Assembly: GCA_904063045.1 (NCBI GenBank) | Contig: CAJFCJ010000007.1 | Coordinates: 988,819-1,052,818 of the forward strand | Direction: 5' to 3' | DNA from: Dimorphilus gyrociliatus | Lineage: Eukaryota > Annelida > Polychaeta > Dinophilidae | Length of the DNA: 64,000 bases | Shown here: positions 22,381-36,200 of the stretch, piece by piece | Layout of the letters: the number at the start of each line of letters is the position of its first letter | Position numbering within the stretch: position 1 is the first letter of the stretch | The notes under the pieces: generated by a model | Told to the model about the DNA's origin: nothing | Database searches by the model: none | Seen by the model: only the letters and a program-made list of their open reading frames with translations | Made by a program: the position numbers and the translations under genes

Positions 22381-22413
22381 CTAATGTCTGGTATTGCGAA
22401 TAGCAGACATTAG
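22381..22413. repeat. Compact perfect hairpin
   Basis: CTAATGTCTG (22381-22390) pairs perfectly with CAGACATTAG (22404-22413). Inside is a G·G mismatch and a further TATT/AATA stem closing a 3-nt loop. At 33 nt it is too short for a standard pre-miRNA. Confidence 0.6.
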
Positions 22414-22760
22414 AAATAAACCCTTGTAAAATTGAAATGTTACAGGAGGGGGGGGTGGGAGGGAGATTCTCTAGAAAAGATCTAGGATAGCAACTCTAAG
22501 TAGGTAATTTATAATGGAAGTTTGATTTTCTGTCCCGTATCCAAACTCTCCCTTGCTGTTTTTTGCACCCTAATCAGGGAAGTATTTTTATGCATAAACG
22601 TTAACAAACAGGACACGACGCTGATCCAATCATCCTCCACAAATCGCCGTTAATTGCGGTTTCTGTTTTACATTCGAACACAATGACGTTTATTGTCATC
22701 ATTCTCATAATAAGGCAACACGTTTTGATTATGACTATTTTAACCTATTTCACTTTTTCT

Positions 22761-22797
22761 GACTCTCTCTCTCTCTCTCTCTGTATATATATATATA
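22761..22797. repeat. CT then TA microsatellite
   Basis: (CT)n followed directly by (TA)n in intergenic sequence. Confidence 0.85.
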
Positions 22798-24371
22798 TCC
22801 TCCTCAAAACATTCATCCGAATAACGTTTATTCTTTTGTTGTTGTGTAAGAGTGGGATAGAAAAAAATTTCGTTTTGATGCATAGGCCTGTCGAACGTTG
22901 CTTTTATCCGAGCGTCACTTATCGTAAGATTTACGAGCGGAAATGATGGGGTCGTAATACGTAATAGGCTATATATATTATAGCAACGGCGTCACTCACT
23001 AGGTGGCATTCTAGCCGTATTGAACCTCGACTGCAAAAGCTTTGCACGTATAATGATGAACGAGTCTGGAGCGAGTTAGACCTTTCTCTTTTGCAGTCGG
23101 GAAACTGGCTGCGTTGTGCGAACGTTGATGGATTTTTTTACCGTGCAGTCGGATCTCCTCTAGTCTTTAGTAATGAGCGTTTTGCTGTGGAAATGGCCCA
23201 AAAATAATTTAAAAGCCAAGCAGGTTGGATATTAACTTATCTCCAAATATTTGTTTATGTTGTTTTTCTAACTTTGTCCTTTTTATGGGGTGCTGAGCTT
23301 TTGATAAAATGCAGTAGGACAATCTCGTTAGCGTCTGTTACATAAATGTCGACTCTGTGAGAGATTAGTTTCAAAAATAACTAAATAATGCAAGCGTAGG
23401 CCTCTCAATGGCAATTTTTTTTAATTCAATACCTTCTGACGTTTTAAGAGGTTTAACGTTTGCATACAGAGAACATCTTTATAAAAAATTATTCTAATAG
23501 ATTAAAATCGTTGTTAGACCATACAAACTCTTTGATTTTGTCTTCTTTTACGAGCTTTTTACCCTTTAATATCATCGTATAATTAAATATACATTCCATC
23601 ATCGATTAATACTTGAATGACGTGCGCATTACCGCTTCATTCAATCTGCAATTGTCTATATTCGAATAGTCTATTCTGAAAAAAGTTTGTTTATTGAACT
23701 ATTTATTTGTTATTCTTTCATGTACTCTCCTCGTTATTTGTGCCTCTATGTAATTGCGAGGCATTTATATTAAAGTAATACTCAATAGGGTTAATGTCTA
23801 ATTAAATCAATCAATTTACTTGAAATTTTCTTCATCTCGTCAAGTTTCCTTGAATAATAAAGACAGAAGTAATAGTGTATACAGTATAACTTATATAGGT
23901 TATATTTTTATTTATTTATATTACTATATAAAATTGATTTATTATGTAATGTCGAAAAAACTAAATAGCTTTTTTATCATCGATATGATGGAGAAGTACT
24001 TCTCTTTCCAACTTAACATGCCTAAAGATTTAATGGATATTCCTCATACAATTTACTAATAAAGCTTTAAAGTCTCTTTTATATGTATAATAAGAACAAG
24101 AGCGTTTTTATCTTTCTATCCCTGTTTTATTACCCCATCTAAAATCTCTCGAAGATGAGGAGAGAAATTTACATCTTATCTAGATATCATCTCTCTCTCT
24201 CTTTCTCTCTTTTTTTTTTCAAGATATGCTATTGCCTATATACAGAAGAATTTTCTAATCTGTACTTCAATCAACTCAATATATGCATTTATTTACTTAA
24301 TCCAGCAATTGTAGTTGACTATGAGAAATTGATTGACTTATAAATTGACCTAGTCATACTTCAACCGTATT

Positions 24372-24429
24372 GATAATGATAATAATAATAAAAACAACCT
24401 TTATTGTTTTTATTACTTTTATTGTTATT
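24372..24429. repeat. AT-rich inverted repeat
   Basis: Two 24-nt arms (24372-24395 and 24406-24429) pair with two mismatches and two wobble pairs around a 10-nt loop. The 5' arm is largely an ATA repeat, so this may be a microsatellite by-product. Confidence 0.4.
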
Positions 24430-26805
24430 TGCGTGGACGTGTTTATATTGTATATATACTTTCAGGCGTTTGTGCACATGTCTAGCATTAAAAAATCATT
24501 TGTTCCGACGTGGTTCGTAAGCAAAGATCGAAATATACAAATTTACTAAAGGTTAACCGCGATGCGATTAAACGGCCTCTTTACATTTACCCTCACTTTT
24601 ATTGTACGTCCCAGAGAAACGTCTCAGCTGGTATGTTTGCTGTTTGATAATGACAAATATCGACTTAAACCGTCGATCTTGTTGGTGGAGTTGTTGTCCT
24701 AATTAAAAAACGAAAGAAACAACAAAAATTTATAGGAAAGAAAGAACGTCTTTTACTTTACTTTTTTTCTCCCGACCCCCCTCTCCTCCCCTCCCCCCAA
24801 TGATAAAAGCTTCTTAAAGATATTCTAATAAATCTTATGTATTCATATGAGTCTACTATATTAATATATACAGAAAATAAATACACATACGAAGTCTATT
24901 ATTAAGATTATCTATTCTATATAACAACTTACATATACCAGTTCGTTTTTTATGTAATTGATAGGGGTACAAGTAAATGTATAAAGGGAGTTTATGAATA
25001 AATAAATAAGGTGTAGTATATAATATGTACAATACCTATTGCAATAAAAGGGACAAGACATTGAAGAAATTGATCGATAAGTTTTGTAGGAAGTGTATCA
25101 ATCACAGCTAAACAATAGGCTGCAACACTTATCATTTATTCAAATCAAAAACTGAAAGGAGTAGCCCAAATTAGGAGAATAATGAATTTCTATGAAATTA
25201 ATTAATTATTTAATTGTAATTTTATCTTAAGAAAAAATTTTCTTTGAGAAGTAAAATGCTCTTATTGTATTAAGCAGTTAGACGGTTAATCGTCTAAATG
25301 ACGCATTATTTATGAAGTCTGTAAACTGATAAATGATCATTACTCTAGCAAACTATTGAAAATAAGAACTACGTAGAGGGAAATGGAAGATAACAGGGAA
25401 TAAGATGACGTAGACTCATGCTCAAATTGGTTTGGAATGATGCGTTAGCGTAGTTTTATTCACCTTTAAATCTAAGAAGTGACTTTGGTAGTTCGATATA
25501 ATAGACAGATAGAATCTATAAGCTCAAAGATATTTTAAAGGATAGTTTGCATTAAATATGCATTTTTATAACCTAATTTAAATATTAAGCTCTTGTATAA
25601 AGGATATCAGATCATTAATATTAAAAGGTGTTAAGAACAAATAAATAAATTAAGTATTGAATATCAAGCGTTAGTAATACCCTGGGCTGAAGGAGCTAAA
25701 GCCCGTGGAATTGCAGTTGAAAGGCGGGCAAACGAATAGCGCATAGCAAGAATGACGCAATCGACTGGGCAGCTTGGGACAGAAAATTGAGAAGGAGAAT
25801 ACTCGGGAGCTTTCCATAATCAGTCGGCTTTCTTCCATTTTCTATTCAGCAACGTAGGCGACTGTTTTATTAGCTTATATGATTTTAATTCCGTTTTTAT
25901 CGTAATTATTTATTATGTAACTGTCGTAGTGTTATTATTCTATTAATGTCAATCGGCTACCATACGTCAGCACGAATAGGTGAAATATTAGCAAAAGAAC
26001 GGTTAACAAAATAGATAGAATGGGAAAATGAACGGATAATTCTATCCAGCTCTACTATAAAATGTATTAGGATGATCACGTGATTTCTAAATTGTTTGTT
26101 TCTTTTTTTTTTCTGTATAAAAATTCTAGCTTCCCCAACTAGCTCATCCTTCATTAATATCCACCCATCATCGTTTCTACGGGCGGTATAATATAATATC
26201 TGTAAAATTGGTAATGGGAAACATTTTTCTATAGAAAGGAACCAAACTAAAGAAACAATTAATTTGTTCGTTTCGTTTAATATTTCCTTCGATCGTGTTT
26301 TGAGATTTGAGTTAAGCAGTCGGGGCTCTATTTATTTTGGATTATATTAAGTTTGTATTATAAACCACCAAACACCGTCTTTTATTAACAATTGGTAGTC
26401 CAACAAACTTACTCTTAATCTTTACCCTGAAATTTGACCTATCTCATTGGTCTTTTATACATTAAATCCCCTATTGAATAGAAAGTAAAAAAAAAATACA
26501 ATTAACTAATTCTATTATTGGTTTAGATTGTTTTTTATACATTAATCCTTTTATATTGGTCGCCTTAGCTGATTTCACTCTAATAGTCAATGTTGTAAGC
26601 CCCCTCTCTTTCATTCTATCTGTCTCCCTCTTAATATATAAAAGATACAGGAACAGGAAGATCATCATTGAATTATTAAAAAACCATACAATTGGTATTG
26701 ATAGTTGTATGTCATGTTAATAATAATTACTGCTATCAAAATGGTCATGTTTATTTATATAAACTATATACAATTTAGTATATCTAGCTTAATATATACA
26801 TATAC

Positions 26806-26808
<3 letters not shown>

Positions 26809-26842
<34 letters not shown>
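26809..26842. repeat. TA microsatellite
   Basis: About 17 TA units. Confidence 0.9.
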
Positions 26843-26846
<4 letters not shown>

Positions 26847-27559
26847 TAATAGGATATGTTAATATATATATCTATGTATTTTTAAGTATATCTATACTTT
26901 AGAAATGAAATATTACCCTTATATCAACAGCAAAAAAAGGCTATTTATTTAAGATTCTATCTGAAAATGTTACGTCAACAGGCTTTTAGCTATATTTTTG
27001 TATATAATATTATTACATATCGTTTATTGGGAGCAGATACTCTATACGAAATGATATAATGAAACCTCATCTATAAGCGATATTCGTACTATTAGGACCA
27101 ATACTTAACGTCTTAACCGGCAAATTCTTTTTAACGTATATAATTTGACCCTAATTTTAAAATATTGTGGGATAAGGGAAAACGCTGTTCTCTCTCCTTG
27201 GTCGTAAAGGATAATCACCGAATTCATCCCATTTAGAACAGTACAGTTATTGAAGAAAATTGGATTAGTAGCTGATACGGAACGGCCAGGGGCATTCAAT
27301 CGAGGCGCTAGTATTCATTGAAGCTGGCAAACGAATGTCGGCTCTAGACGATTATTCGATTCCCGTCAGCTTTTTTTAGGCCCAAGAATTACGTTGTATA
27401 CAATTTCTAGGGCAGTAAAAAGCGGTACTCGAGCTATAAACGCCAGTTATATGTTGGCTTTTTTCAACGCCTTTCCTTTGAAGGTTCTGCTACTGCTAAA
27501 AGATGTATGCTTATGAGCTAGCAATTTCTTAAACGAAGAAAGTTGTAATCTTTCCCTGT

Positions 27560-27567
27560 AGATGGCG
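27560..27567 (+). promoter_or_regulatory. CTCF-like site
   Basis: CCCTGTAGATGGCGTCTT. A second copy lies only 160 bp downstream in the same orientation. Confidence 0.5.
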
Positions 27568-27719
27568 TCTTTTATCAGTTTATATTTCAACAAACGATAC
27601 TTTTGCACTTATCAAATCGTTTCCATTGCATATTTTCTTAATAAAGAAGATTTAATACTATTTTCTTGGAACTTTCAAGATAAAATTTGATAAAAGTGAA
27701 CCGGAAGCTTCTTACCGCA

Positions 27720-27727
27720 AGATGGCG
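27720..27727 (+). promoter_or_regulatory. CTCF/YY1-like site
   Basis: TTACCGCAAGATGGCGATAA; the CCGCAAGATGGCG form is shared with the 34567 site. Confidence 0.45.
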
Positions 27728-30026
27728 ATAATGGCATACAAAATCCATTTTCTACTTTTCCGGTTATGTAATGTGTATGCGATAGCGACAATTATCTACT
27801 CGACTGCATCCGTCCTTGCTCAAAAATACTTTGCGATAGATGAAATAACGTGTACATTTTCTCCCTACGAGAAGTAGTCAACTCGTGAGAAATGAGCGTT
27901 TAATTTCCTTAAAGCTCTAGGGTTAGACTGCATTTACAAGAATTATAACTCTGACATTTTCTAATAGAAAAATGTGGCTATACGCACATGTAAAATGTGC
28001 ATTATGTAAATGTACGGAATATATATAAATTACATGTGGTATTTGTGTTTCTTTCTACTGGTTGATTGTCTGCTAAGAACGTAGAACTTTTATAAACTAC
28101 AGACATTTGTAGGCTACTAATAACACATTGAAGAAATTATACAAAAGGAATCTCAGCTGTTATTTCGTATAACCTTACAAACTTTTACAATACTTTTTAA
28201 CGAATCTATTCTCCCTATGTAATATCATTTATTTACAATGTTATTGTTACATAAGATAAAAGTGGATTAACTTTGATTTTTTTTTTAACAAACTATTATA
28301 ATCTACTCTTTCCAATGGTACAGTTGATTCTTTTACAGAAATGTAACGAATCATAGTGATGAATGTTTCTTTTATTCAAACCGGACAAGGTAGGAGAAAT
28401 AAATTAGGATAAAGGTATCAAAAAACAATTTTCAAATGGTTGAAATTGAAAGAGTAAAAGTAAAAAAATGTAGTGACAAAGTGCGAAATTGGCAGGATAT
28501 AAAATGTTTACTTTTCCCTTTATTCGACCCAAAAAAGAGAATTTACTATTTAAGACTTTTCTTTAATAAAAAAGATAGTGAAGGAACAGATAGCTTTTGT
28601 TCTTCTTTATATTAAAAATAAGTGTGGAGAGCTGGTTTCAATATAACAAGGAAATTATGTTATAATTTGGGTAGTGAGTCATTCGGCCGCAAAATTCTCA
28701 TCTAAACGTCTCCGTTTCTCATCAGTTGCATTCTCTTGAGACATTGGCAAACACATATGCAAATTTTTTGCCCGTTTGCTCGCGTATATGCGTATAGCCA
28801 AAGTGACGCGTCATTCCTCTGCACATGCGATCGGGAGAGATGAGCTTAATCGACGCGGAACGGCGTCGCTACGTCTCCGTCTTTGTCTGAAAGACAGCAA
28901 TACTTTTGAACGTATTGTTCCAACATCGGCTCATTTCTCCCAAACTTGATTTTAATGACGGATAACATATTGTTCGATTACTTCGTGTATAAGACACCAA
29001 CGGTTTTAAGGAAGAAAAGGAATAGAACTTGCTCTTCTCGCCGTAATGAACAGGTGATTTTGACGAGTATACGCGTCTGATGGTTGTTTTTATTGCGAAA
29101 ATTGCCTACTCTAGGCCTATTTGTGTATTGGCAGGAAATTAACGATTGCTTTGTGTAAATATATGTAGTCATGTGATAGCTGGTCAATTATGTATGGTGA
29201 TAGGCTTAAGAGTTCGGAAGGTATAGTTTATCTGCAACGAAACCTTGTATATAGGCTGTTAATAGCTTCCTTTCTAGGTTCAGTAAATATAGTTTGTCTA
29301 TTTTAAGTAAGGAAAGCAAAAAGTAGCCTTTTTTCAAATATTATCTTAAAGAATTGAAAAAAAAACTCTCTTATTTCTGTAATTTTTTGATTTAAAAAGG
29401 AATATAGAAAATAAATTGCTCTTTTTCGCCTCTTTTTATGACTTTAGAAAGGTCTTACTATACGAAATAATACGTTTCAAGTTTGTTTACATATATATAC
29501 TAGGTTTTTATCTCCAAAGTCCTTTTTATCGATGGATACTTCAGGACTTTATTAGTTTAACAAAAACAAAAACTAAAAATTATTGTACACCACAAGCCAA
29601 GTTGCATTCTATTAAGCTTGATTTATACGAAAAGGAAAAATACTTGCGGAAAAATCTAAGGATTTAAGGAGAACAGAATTTAGGCCTAAACGGAAATTTA
29701 TTAGAATTTTATCGCTCCTTTTTACTTTTGGTATCTGAAATAAGGCCTCTAATAGTGGGACTTGAGAGAAATTTTTCAAGTGACTGCCATATATAACCAT
29801 TGGAAGCGGATACGCCTACTTACATTTGACAAAAAGCAGAAAATAAAGGAGAAGGAGAAAAGGGAATGTAGAAGAAAAGAAAGCAGGGAAAGGACAAGAC
29901 AGAATGCATTGCAAACAAAAAGAGAATTAATGATTAAATGAAAGAAAATTGGAAAATAACATAAATAATAAAGAAAAATCTGCTCCGGAATGTCCTGCAA
30001 AAAAGACGAACTGTTTTTCTTTTATC

Positions 30027-30034
30027 AGATGGCG
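30027..30034 (+). promoter_or_regulatory. CTCF-like site
   Basis: TTATCAGATGGCGTTGCCG in intergenic sequence about 3 kb upstream of the NAV start. Confidence 0.45.
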
Positions 30035-30879
30035 TTGCCGTTTCTCTCGACGCTGATTCAGAACGTGCAACGATCCATCCATCTTCGCGCTCAGCTTGAT
30101 ATTCCCCATGTGTAGTGCAGTAAAGGGATGCGCCCTACCGAGTGGTCAACAGATTATACTGCAAAATAATGCATACCATGAAGGGAAAGGAAACCATGTG
30201 ATTTTGCATTATTAATTTCTATGACCCATTTCATAAACAGACAAATAAAAGTACAGAGTGAATTGAAAAGAGCGAGCAAAATAGATAATAAGATAAAAGC
30301 AAAGAGCGAAAGAGAGACAGAGAGAAAGAAAAGGAGATACTTAGAAAGAAAATATCATTTTTTGAATATTTCTTCTTAATTAATTATTTCTTTTACAAGG
30401 CGTTGGTTATTTTCTAAAATATTGGACTTTGTTCGTTTTGTAAACAGTACACTTCAATACGAAAACAAAGAAAAACAAGTTCACAGCATAAAAGCTAATA
30501 GTGAAGGTAGAAGTAAAAAAAAAACTAACTGGGGAAAAACGCAAAGAAACATTTACCACATTAATTAATAAATGCATACAACTGTCAAAACATTGACGGA
30601 CAAGAACTGTTACATAACATCTGTATATTTAGTTTCTCTCCTTACGAAAATTATTTTACGACCGAATGATTCGCCTGTAGACTTTTTTCCTAAAAGGCGT
30701 CACTGATTGAATAAAGACGATTATTGTTTTTTTCTCTCTCTCTCTTTCCCTTTTCTCCTCTCCTATTCTTGTTCTATTATTCTCTCTTCTGCCTATTTTT
30801 CAACCAGACAAATACCAAATTTGTTATAGGCTTATTGAAAATCGAACTGGAAAACGGATGAAGGGTGAGGGCAGGATGA

Positions 30880-30922
30880 GAAAGAGAGTGAGAGAGTAGG
30901 AGAGAGAGAGAGAGAGAGAGAG
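30880..30922. repeat. AG microsatellite
   Basis: A long purine run, mostly GA units. Confidence 0.85.
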
Positions 30923-32987
30923 ATGCAGAAAAAAGATCAGATGGGGGGGGAGAGGAAGGGGTGATAGCACGTGCCGAAAACTGCAATGAATGATCGGGCG
31001 CATAGAGTTTTGTGTAGGTCATGAATCTAGGCCTAGCATCGATCATTACAGTTGGCTTAAGCTATTAGTTTTCTATACGTTCGCCGTGCTAAGGCCCAGT
31101 TCCTTTGCAGTTGGCCCTGTATTACTTTGCGTAAAGAAAATATTATACAAGTTTTTCCATTTTCTCTTATGCAATATCCTCTCATTTCTATTACTTTTTC
31201 GGGTTTGCTCTCTTTCATATTGGTTTTTATAGCAATTTGATAACGTAATACTTTAATAAATAGTTGAACCTAATTGAACCTGTCTATTCCATCTGAGTAG
31301 GATGATTATTGTAAATTGACTAGAGAAGTATGAGTCAAAATATGTATCACTCGTCTATATACAATTTTTACAATAACATCGCTTGGGATGTAGAGAGATG
31401 AGTGTACGAGTAACCTTCGATCGCCTTACGTAGTAACTAATCTGCATGACCCCATTTTTCTTTTTCCCAATTTTATCCTCTTCTTAATTGAAAGGTGACA
31501 AATAAGAAGAAAGAATGATTTCTTAACACATAGAACGATTTAATAAAAAATGCTTTTATTATTTGATCTAGTAAATAACCTTTTGATCTCTTATGAGCAT
31601 CAAAACCTCATAAAAAAACGAGTCGGAAAAGAAAATACAGTGTATTTATTCTCATTTTTATCCATAAAATAGTCTATAAGCAATTTCTAACCTCAACACA
31701 AAGGGTCATTCCGCTTGAATAACAACAATTTGAATACATATGGTTTGGGGTGGAAAACTACTGTTACCCCCCTCTAACTTTAGGGCAAAAAGGGCTTTTC
31801 TCACGACAATTTTATTGCTGTTCTTTAACTTATTAATTTTTCTCCAAACACCAGTAGTTTATTATTATCTTCTAAAAAGTTTCCCTTTTCTAGACAAAGT
31901 CATACATACCGGAAATAGATACTATAAATATATAAAAAACAAAAACAGTTTTAATCTCTTATTACAACGTCCTTGCCTAGTTTCAAATATTAAGTTCTTA
32001 AACCTATACTTCTGTGGTTTTTAATGTTTTTATTCAGATTCCAAAACTAGATAAATCACACCCATACATCCGCCTTTTGTTGAAATTTTATATAACCTTT
32101 GTGTTTTTTGTTTCCTTGAACCAGAAAGATGATGAAACACTTAAAGAACGAAAAAAAAACTTGTACCGGAAGTCTTATTGTTAAATGTGTGAAAATTAAC
32201 GATTGTCAATCGAACTATGACGTAAAAATTGTTTGTTTTACGCAACTGCGCAAACGATTATTAAATCCCATGCCGTTTGATGTTTTTCATATTGTAAAGT
32301 AAACGGTTATGTAGTTGGAATTTCACGCCTTTATCTAGGGGCGCTTAACATTTTTCAAATGTTTTGGTAATTTCAATGACTAGAGGGGCGTTTTTATTTG
32401 CGGGGGGCCAGATTTCAAAAATGCTCTTGAAAAATCGAAAGTTCTCCCTCTATCAAATTCTTTATCTATTAAGTGATAGTTCTAATGAAATGAATAGTTT
32501 CTATAAATAAGATTTCTTATACGTATAATTTGTCCATGTAATCCTTTTTAGTGCAAATTCGCCCCTTCAACGCCCCCATCCTATCAACCGTAAAATCGCT
32601 CCTGAATTATGACCAGTGTAGGCTCTGAAAATGAATATGGACAGATGCTTCTAGCGTCGTTGATAATTTTACACTTTTTTAAGTAAAAGTATACCTATTA
32701 CGTAATTATAGAGTTTTTTGTTTTACTGACAACAATTTGGAACGCTTTAGAGTCATTAAAGCTTCACCAATATCGACCGTAGTCGGACTTCTTATTGGTA
32801 TAGTCTCCGATTTCGGTGTTGTTGAATATTGGCGTTGTTTGCTAAGTTGGTTTGTAGGCCTATGTTACTACTCTACTATAGTGAGTCATGATTGGACCAC
32901 TATTGGCGCTGAATCAGGCTGTTCGCCATTCGACAGTGAGATCTCGTAGGTGGCGGACCGACAATTTTTAAAACTCCGGCTTTCCGC

Positions 32988-33000
32988 TGACCTTTGACCT
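32988..33000 (-). promoter_or_regulatory. Perfect DR1 nuclear-receptor element
   Basis: TGACCTTTGACCT on the plus strand is the exact reverse complement of AGGTCAAAGGTCA, the DR1 consensus bound by HNF4, COUP-TF and RXR-type receptors. It lies 100 bp upstream of the NAV start codon, in the promoter or 5' UTR. Receptor identity is inference. Confidence 0.55.
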
Positions 33001-33099
33001 TCGTCTTTCTTTTATTATCTAGTGCAAATATAGTGTTGAAAATATATATATAATCAAACGAAAATTGTTCAAGTCTGGTCAACCAAAAAACGAAGAATT

Positions 33100-33222
33100 A
33101 TGTCAAGACTAGCTAGATTAAATGTCAATCGTCGGAACAATTCCTACAATAACTTGGATAAGAACTTAAAATCTTCTAGTAGACCTGATTCAGGATTAGA
33201 TTTATCAGAAGACGACGCTCAG
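33100..33222 (+). CDS. NAV: NAV exon 1
   Basis: 41 codons from ATG 33100 (MSRLARLNVNRRN... ending SEDDAQ), donor CAG|GTATTG, phase 0. The start is chosen because it is the only ATG in frame with the CH-domain exon here and the peptide is coherent. Confidence 0.8.
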
Positions 33223-36200
33223 GTATTGCCTTATGATAGTTTCTAGAGCCTTGACCTTGTAATTTCATAACCGATGAGCCATTATATAACTGTATTCAAA
33301 GGCTTTGAATATTGTTATTCGTATTGATTAGCATATTTTGTTGGTATTCAACCTTTTCTGTCATTTTTTGTTAAGTTTATTCTATTGACTAAGTATTGGC
33401 TTGTATTTAAGTGTTATTTTAATATCATTGCAAACATCCCTCTAAAGTAATTAGTGTTGAAAGGTATCATTAATACGTAAAATTGTTCTTTCGTTAGTAA
33501 TACTCTCAAATATTCTTCGTAAACCTATAAGTGATTAATAGTTTAATTTCTTTTAAACGTACGATTGTCAAAGGAATCGTTTAAAGTGTTAACAGATGAG
33601 GCATTGTCCCTTTTTGCCTATCTTTTCCAAAGGAAAAGGTATATTTTAAGCTATGATTCGATAGAGTGTATTCAAAAAGTTGTATAAAAGTCTTAAGCTG
33701 CAATATTTCATTAGATAGATAAGAAATTGTTGTTGACCTACACTTTTGGGCAACCGTTCTCTATTATTTATTTATTAATCTGTTTAATTAAAGTTTTTGA
33801 TAATTTTCAACAGTATCAGGTACAATAACAAGCGTACAGCTAATCTTAAGAGTGTTTACGAACGGTCTTTTTCAGATAATCCCCTATACCATTTACCCTC
33901 TCTTCGGTGCCACCTTTCCTCAATCTTCACTCTTATATATACCTTACAATAGAGTTCTAGTTCACCTTCCCATTAGTTTTTCCTTCTTTGTTTATTTTCT
34001 TGTCTGACAAAATTTTTAAAAGGCTTTAAAGAATTTTTTTTTTTAACGAAACCGTATGCGTTTTATAAATGAGATAAGATATCGGTTTTGTTTTCATACG
34101 ATTTCGATAAAAAATTTGCCTAAATAAAGATAGCGTAACGAGCAATTTCCCGAATTTATTTTCTTTGACAGGGCGTAAAAAATATAGAGGAAGAGAAAGA
34201 AGGATAAGGGAAAGTAGTAGTAGATCTTTCCTTAACATTTTTTTACGTAATCGACTCCCTTTCTTCCCTTAAAAACTTTACTGTTTTACCTACTTGTTTT
34301 TCCTAAATGTACGGACGCGTGCCAATCAGAACACGTCCGACTTTTAATGAGAAACATGTTGCTTTGGGAAGAAGAAAAAAAAGGGGGCGGTAACTGAAGG
34401 CGAAAGTTTTTTTTATCCCTCACCTGTGAGCTTTAAACTTGTTAGTCATAGGCATTTTATTGCTGTTGAATCAGAAGAAAAAACTGCAAAACGACTTAAA
34501 AATAAATAAATGCGTAGTAATGAATAATTTTAAACAGTGAGCAATGACTAACGCCTATAGTGACGCCGCCATCTTGCGGGCGTTTTTCTTTTTATTTGAA
34601 AGTATTGTAAACGTTATATACCATATATAATTGGTCATTTTGTTATTGTTAAATAAGGGGAAAGTATCGTTTTAAATTGTTATCGCGTACAGGGTAATAA
34701 ATCTGTATTGATTAGAGGAATTGAAATCCGAAACGAAAGTATGAATAAGGGACAAAAGAATTAGAATAAAAAACGAATTTCGTTGACTCTTAAACCTTAT
34801 TATTCTTACCGAATCTATTAATTCGAATTCTACTCGGATTTGTTTTGAAAGGAGAGATTATTTGAATAGATCCACCCTACGCCTTATACTTTCCATATAA
34901 TAGAGTTTCCCATTCACTTTACTACTTCTCTTCTCTGACCCTCCCTGTATGCCTTTCTCTCTATCTCTTTATCTACTACCTATTTCTTTCAATTTCCTTA
35001 TTCTTTTTCCCTTATTTTATTTCGCTTCTTAAATCTAACCCCACCGCTTACCCTCTTGAAACTAGGCGCTCGAGAAAAGGTCGACTCGGTCCAAATGTTG
35101 CAAGGTCTGTGAAACTTTGCCTATGCTAGTAACTTTATACCATCCTCTAGGTCGGAAGAAGAGGCTCTCGAATCCAGTAAAAACATCGTTATTGTACGAT
35201 CTATAAAAAGAATTTATCAACTGCAACAATTATCCGTAAATGGACTTGTCGCGTTTTTCAACTTTTTTTTTTTTAATAGTGATTTTATAAAGTATTTATC
35301 TCTCGTTACGCCTTCTGGCTATGAAAAGTATAGAATCCTTTGTCAGTTATGTTTTAAACTTAAACAAAAAAGACGATAGTAGAAAAACAGCAAAAGAAAC
35401 AAACATCTTAGGATAAGACTAGTTAGAGTTGAAAAAGAGTGAGTAAGTGAGAAAGATACATAAAACTAGCATACTTTAGCATATTCCGCATATTCATATT
35501 CTTTTTTATCCTATTCATTTTCAACGGTACTTTTTTTTGTCTGAATAAGTTTGTATGATATAGGTGGGAGGGAGGTTGGGAAAGCTTTTTACCATAGCAT
35601 ATAGTTTTTCAAACAATTTGATAACTAATAATAATATTTTCACGGACGAATCGGAGAAGGCTAAAGGGAGGGTGTTACGTCTTTTACAGTAGGATACCCT
35701 GGATAGTTTTTTTTTTTACCTATATAACAAATAATTAGACTACTTATCGCTTAAAAAGTGATAAAAAAATACCTTCCTTACAGTGTATTAATAAAGACAT
35801 TCCCTTTACCCTTTCTTTAAAAATAACTCGCTCTCTCCCCCTCACCCCTCCCCTACCTCTTGTTGAGGAAATAAGAAAGAGGAATAGATTACATATTACT
35901 TTTAACCCTTGTTTCAAAATGTTTATTATTTATATATAACCGGAAAGAACTCTATAGTAGGCCCTACTATTTGCGCCCTAAATAGTAAACGGCACTGGAA
36001 GCTACGGAACCGAGTAGGCTCTTATCAATTAATTCTTGCACGAGCACACCTTATCTGCAAAAGTTGGCATTAGTGCAAGTTGAAAAGGAAAGGGGGGAAG
36101 ATATGGTGTGTGGATGTAATCGGTAAAAAATATTGCATTTGTACAACGTGTACTGCATGTTACATACATGTATACGACTAGCAGATGGATTATATCTTAA

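Larger units (their letters stand above)
17538..32987. other. Long gene-poor region upstream of NAV
   Basis: About 15 kb with no protein gene I can support; every open frame is short, AT-biased and without motifs. It holds microsatellites, TAGGCCTA palindromes (18163, 18708, 22248, 29112, 29681, 31028, 32855), CTCF-like sites (27560, 27720, 30027; weaker at 18683, 22001 and 22995) and several hairpins. A GC-richer patch at about 28680-28900 includes the POU octamer ATGCAAAT (28757) and could be an enhancer. If 3008 is a NAV exon, all of this is NAV intron. Confidence 0.5.

Noticed and set aside
25680-25800. GC-richer patch that looked like a possible tRNA or small RNA
   Set aside because: No T-loop GGTTCRA, no cloverleaf pairing and no A/B-box pair could be placed.
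31740-32024. 94-codon hydrophobic frame upstream of NAV
   Set aside because: Leu/Phe-rich as expected from T-rich DNA; no signal-peptide logic, motif or splice support.
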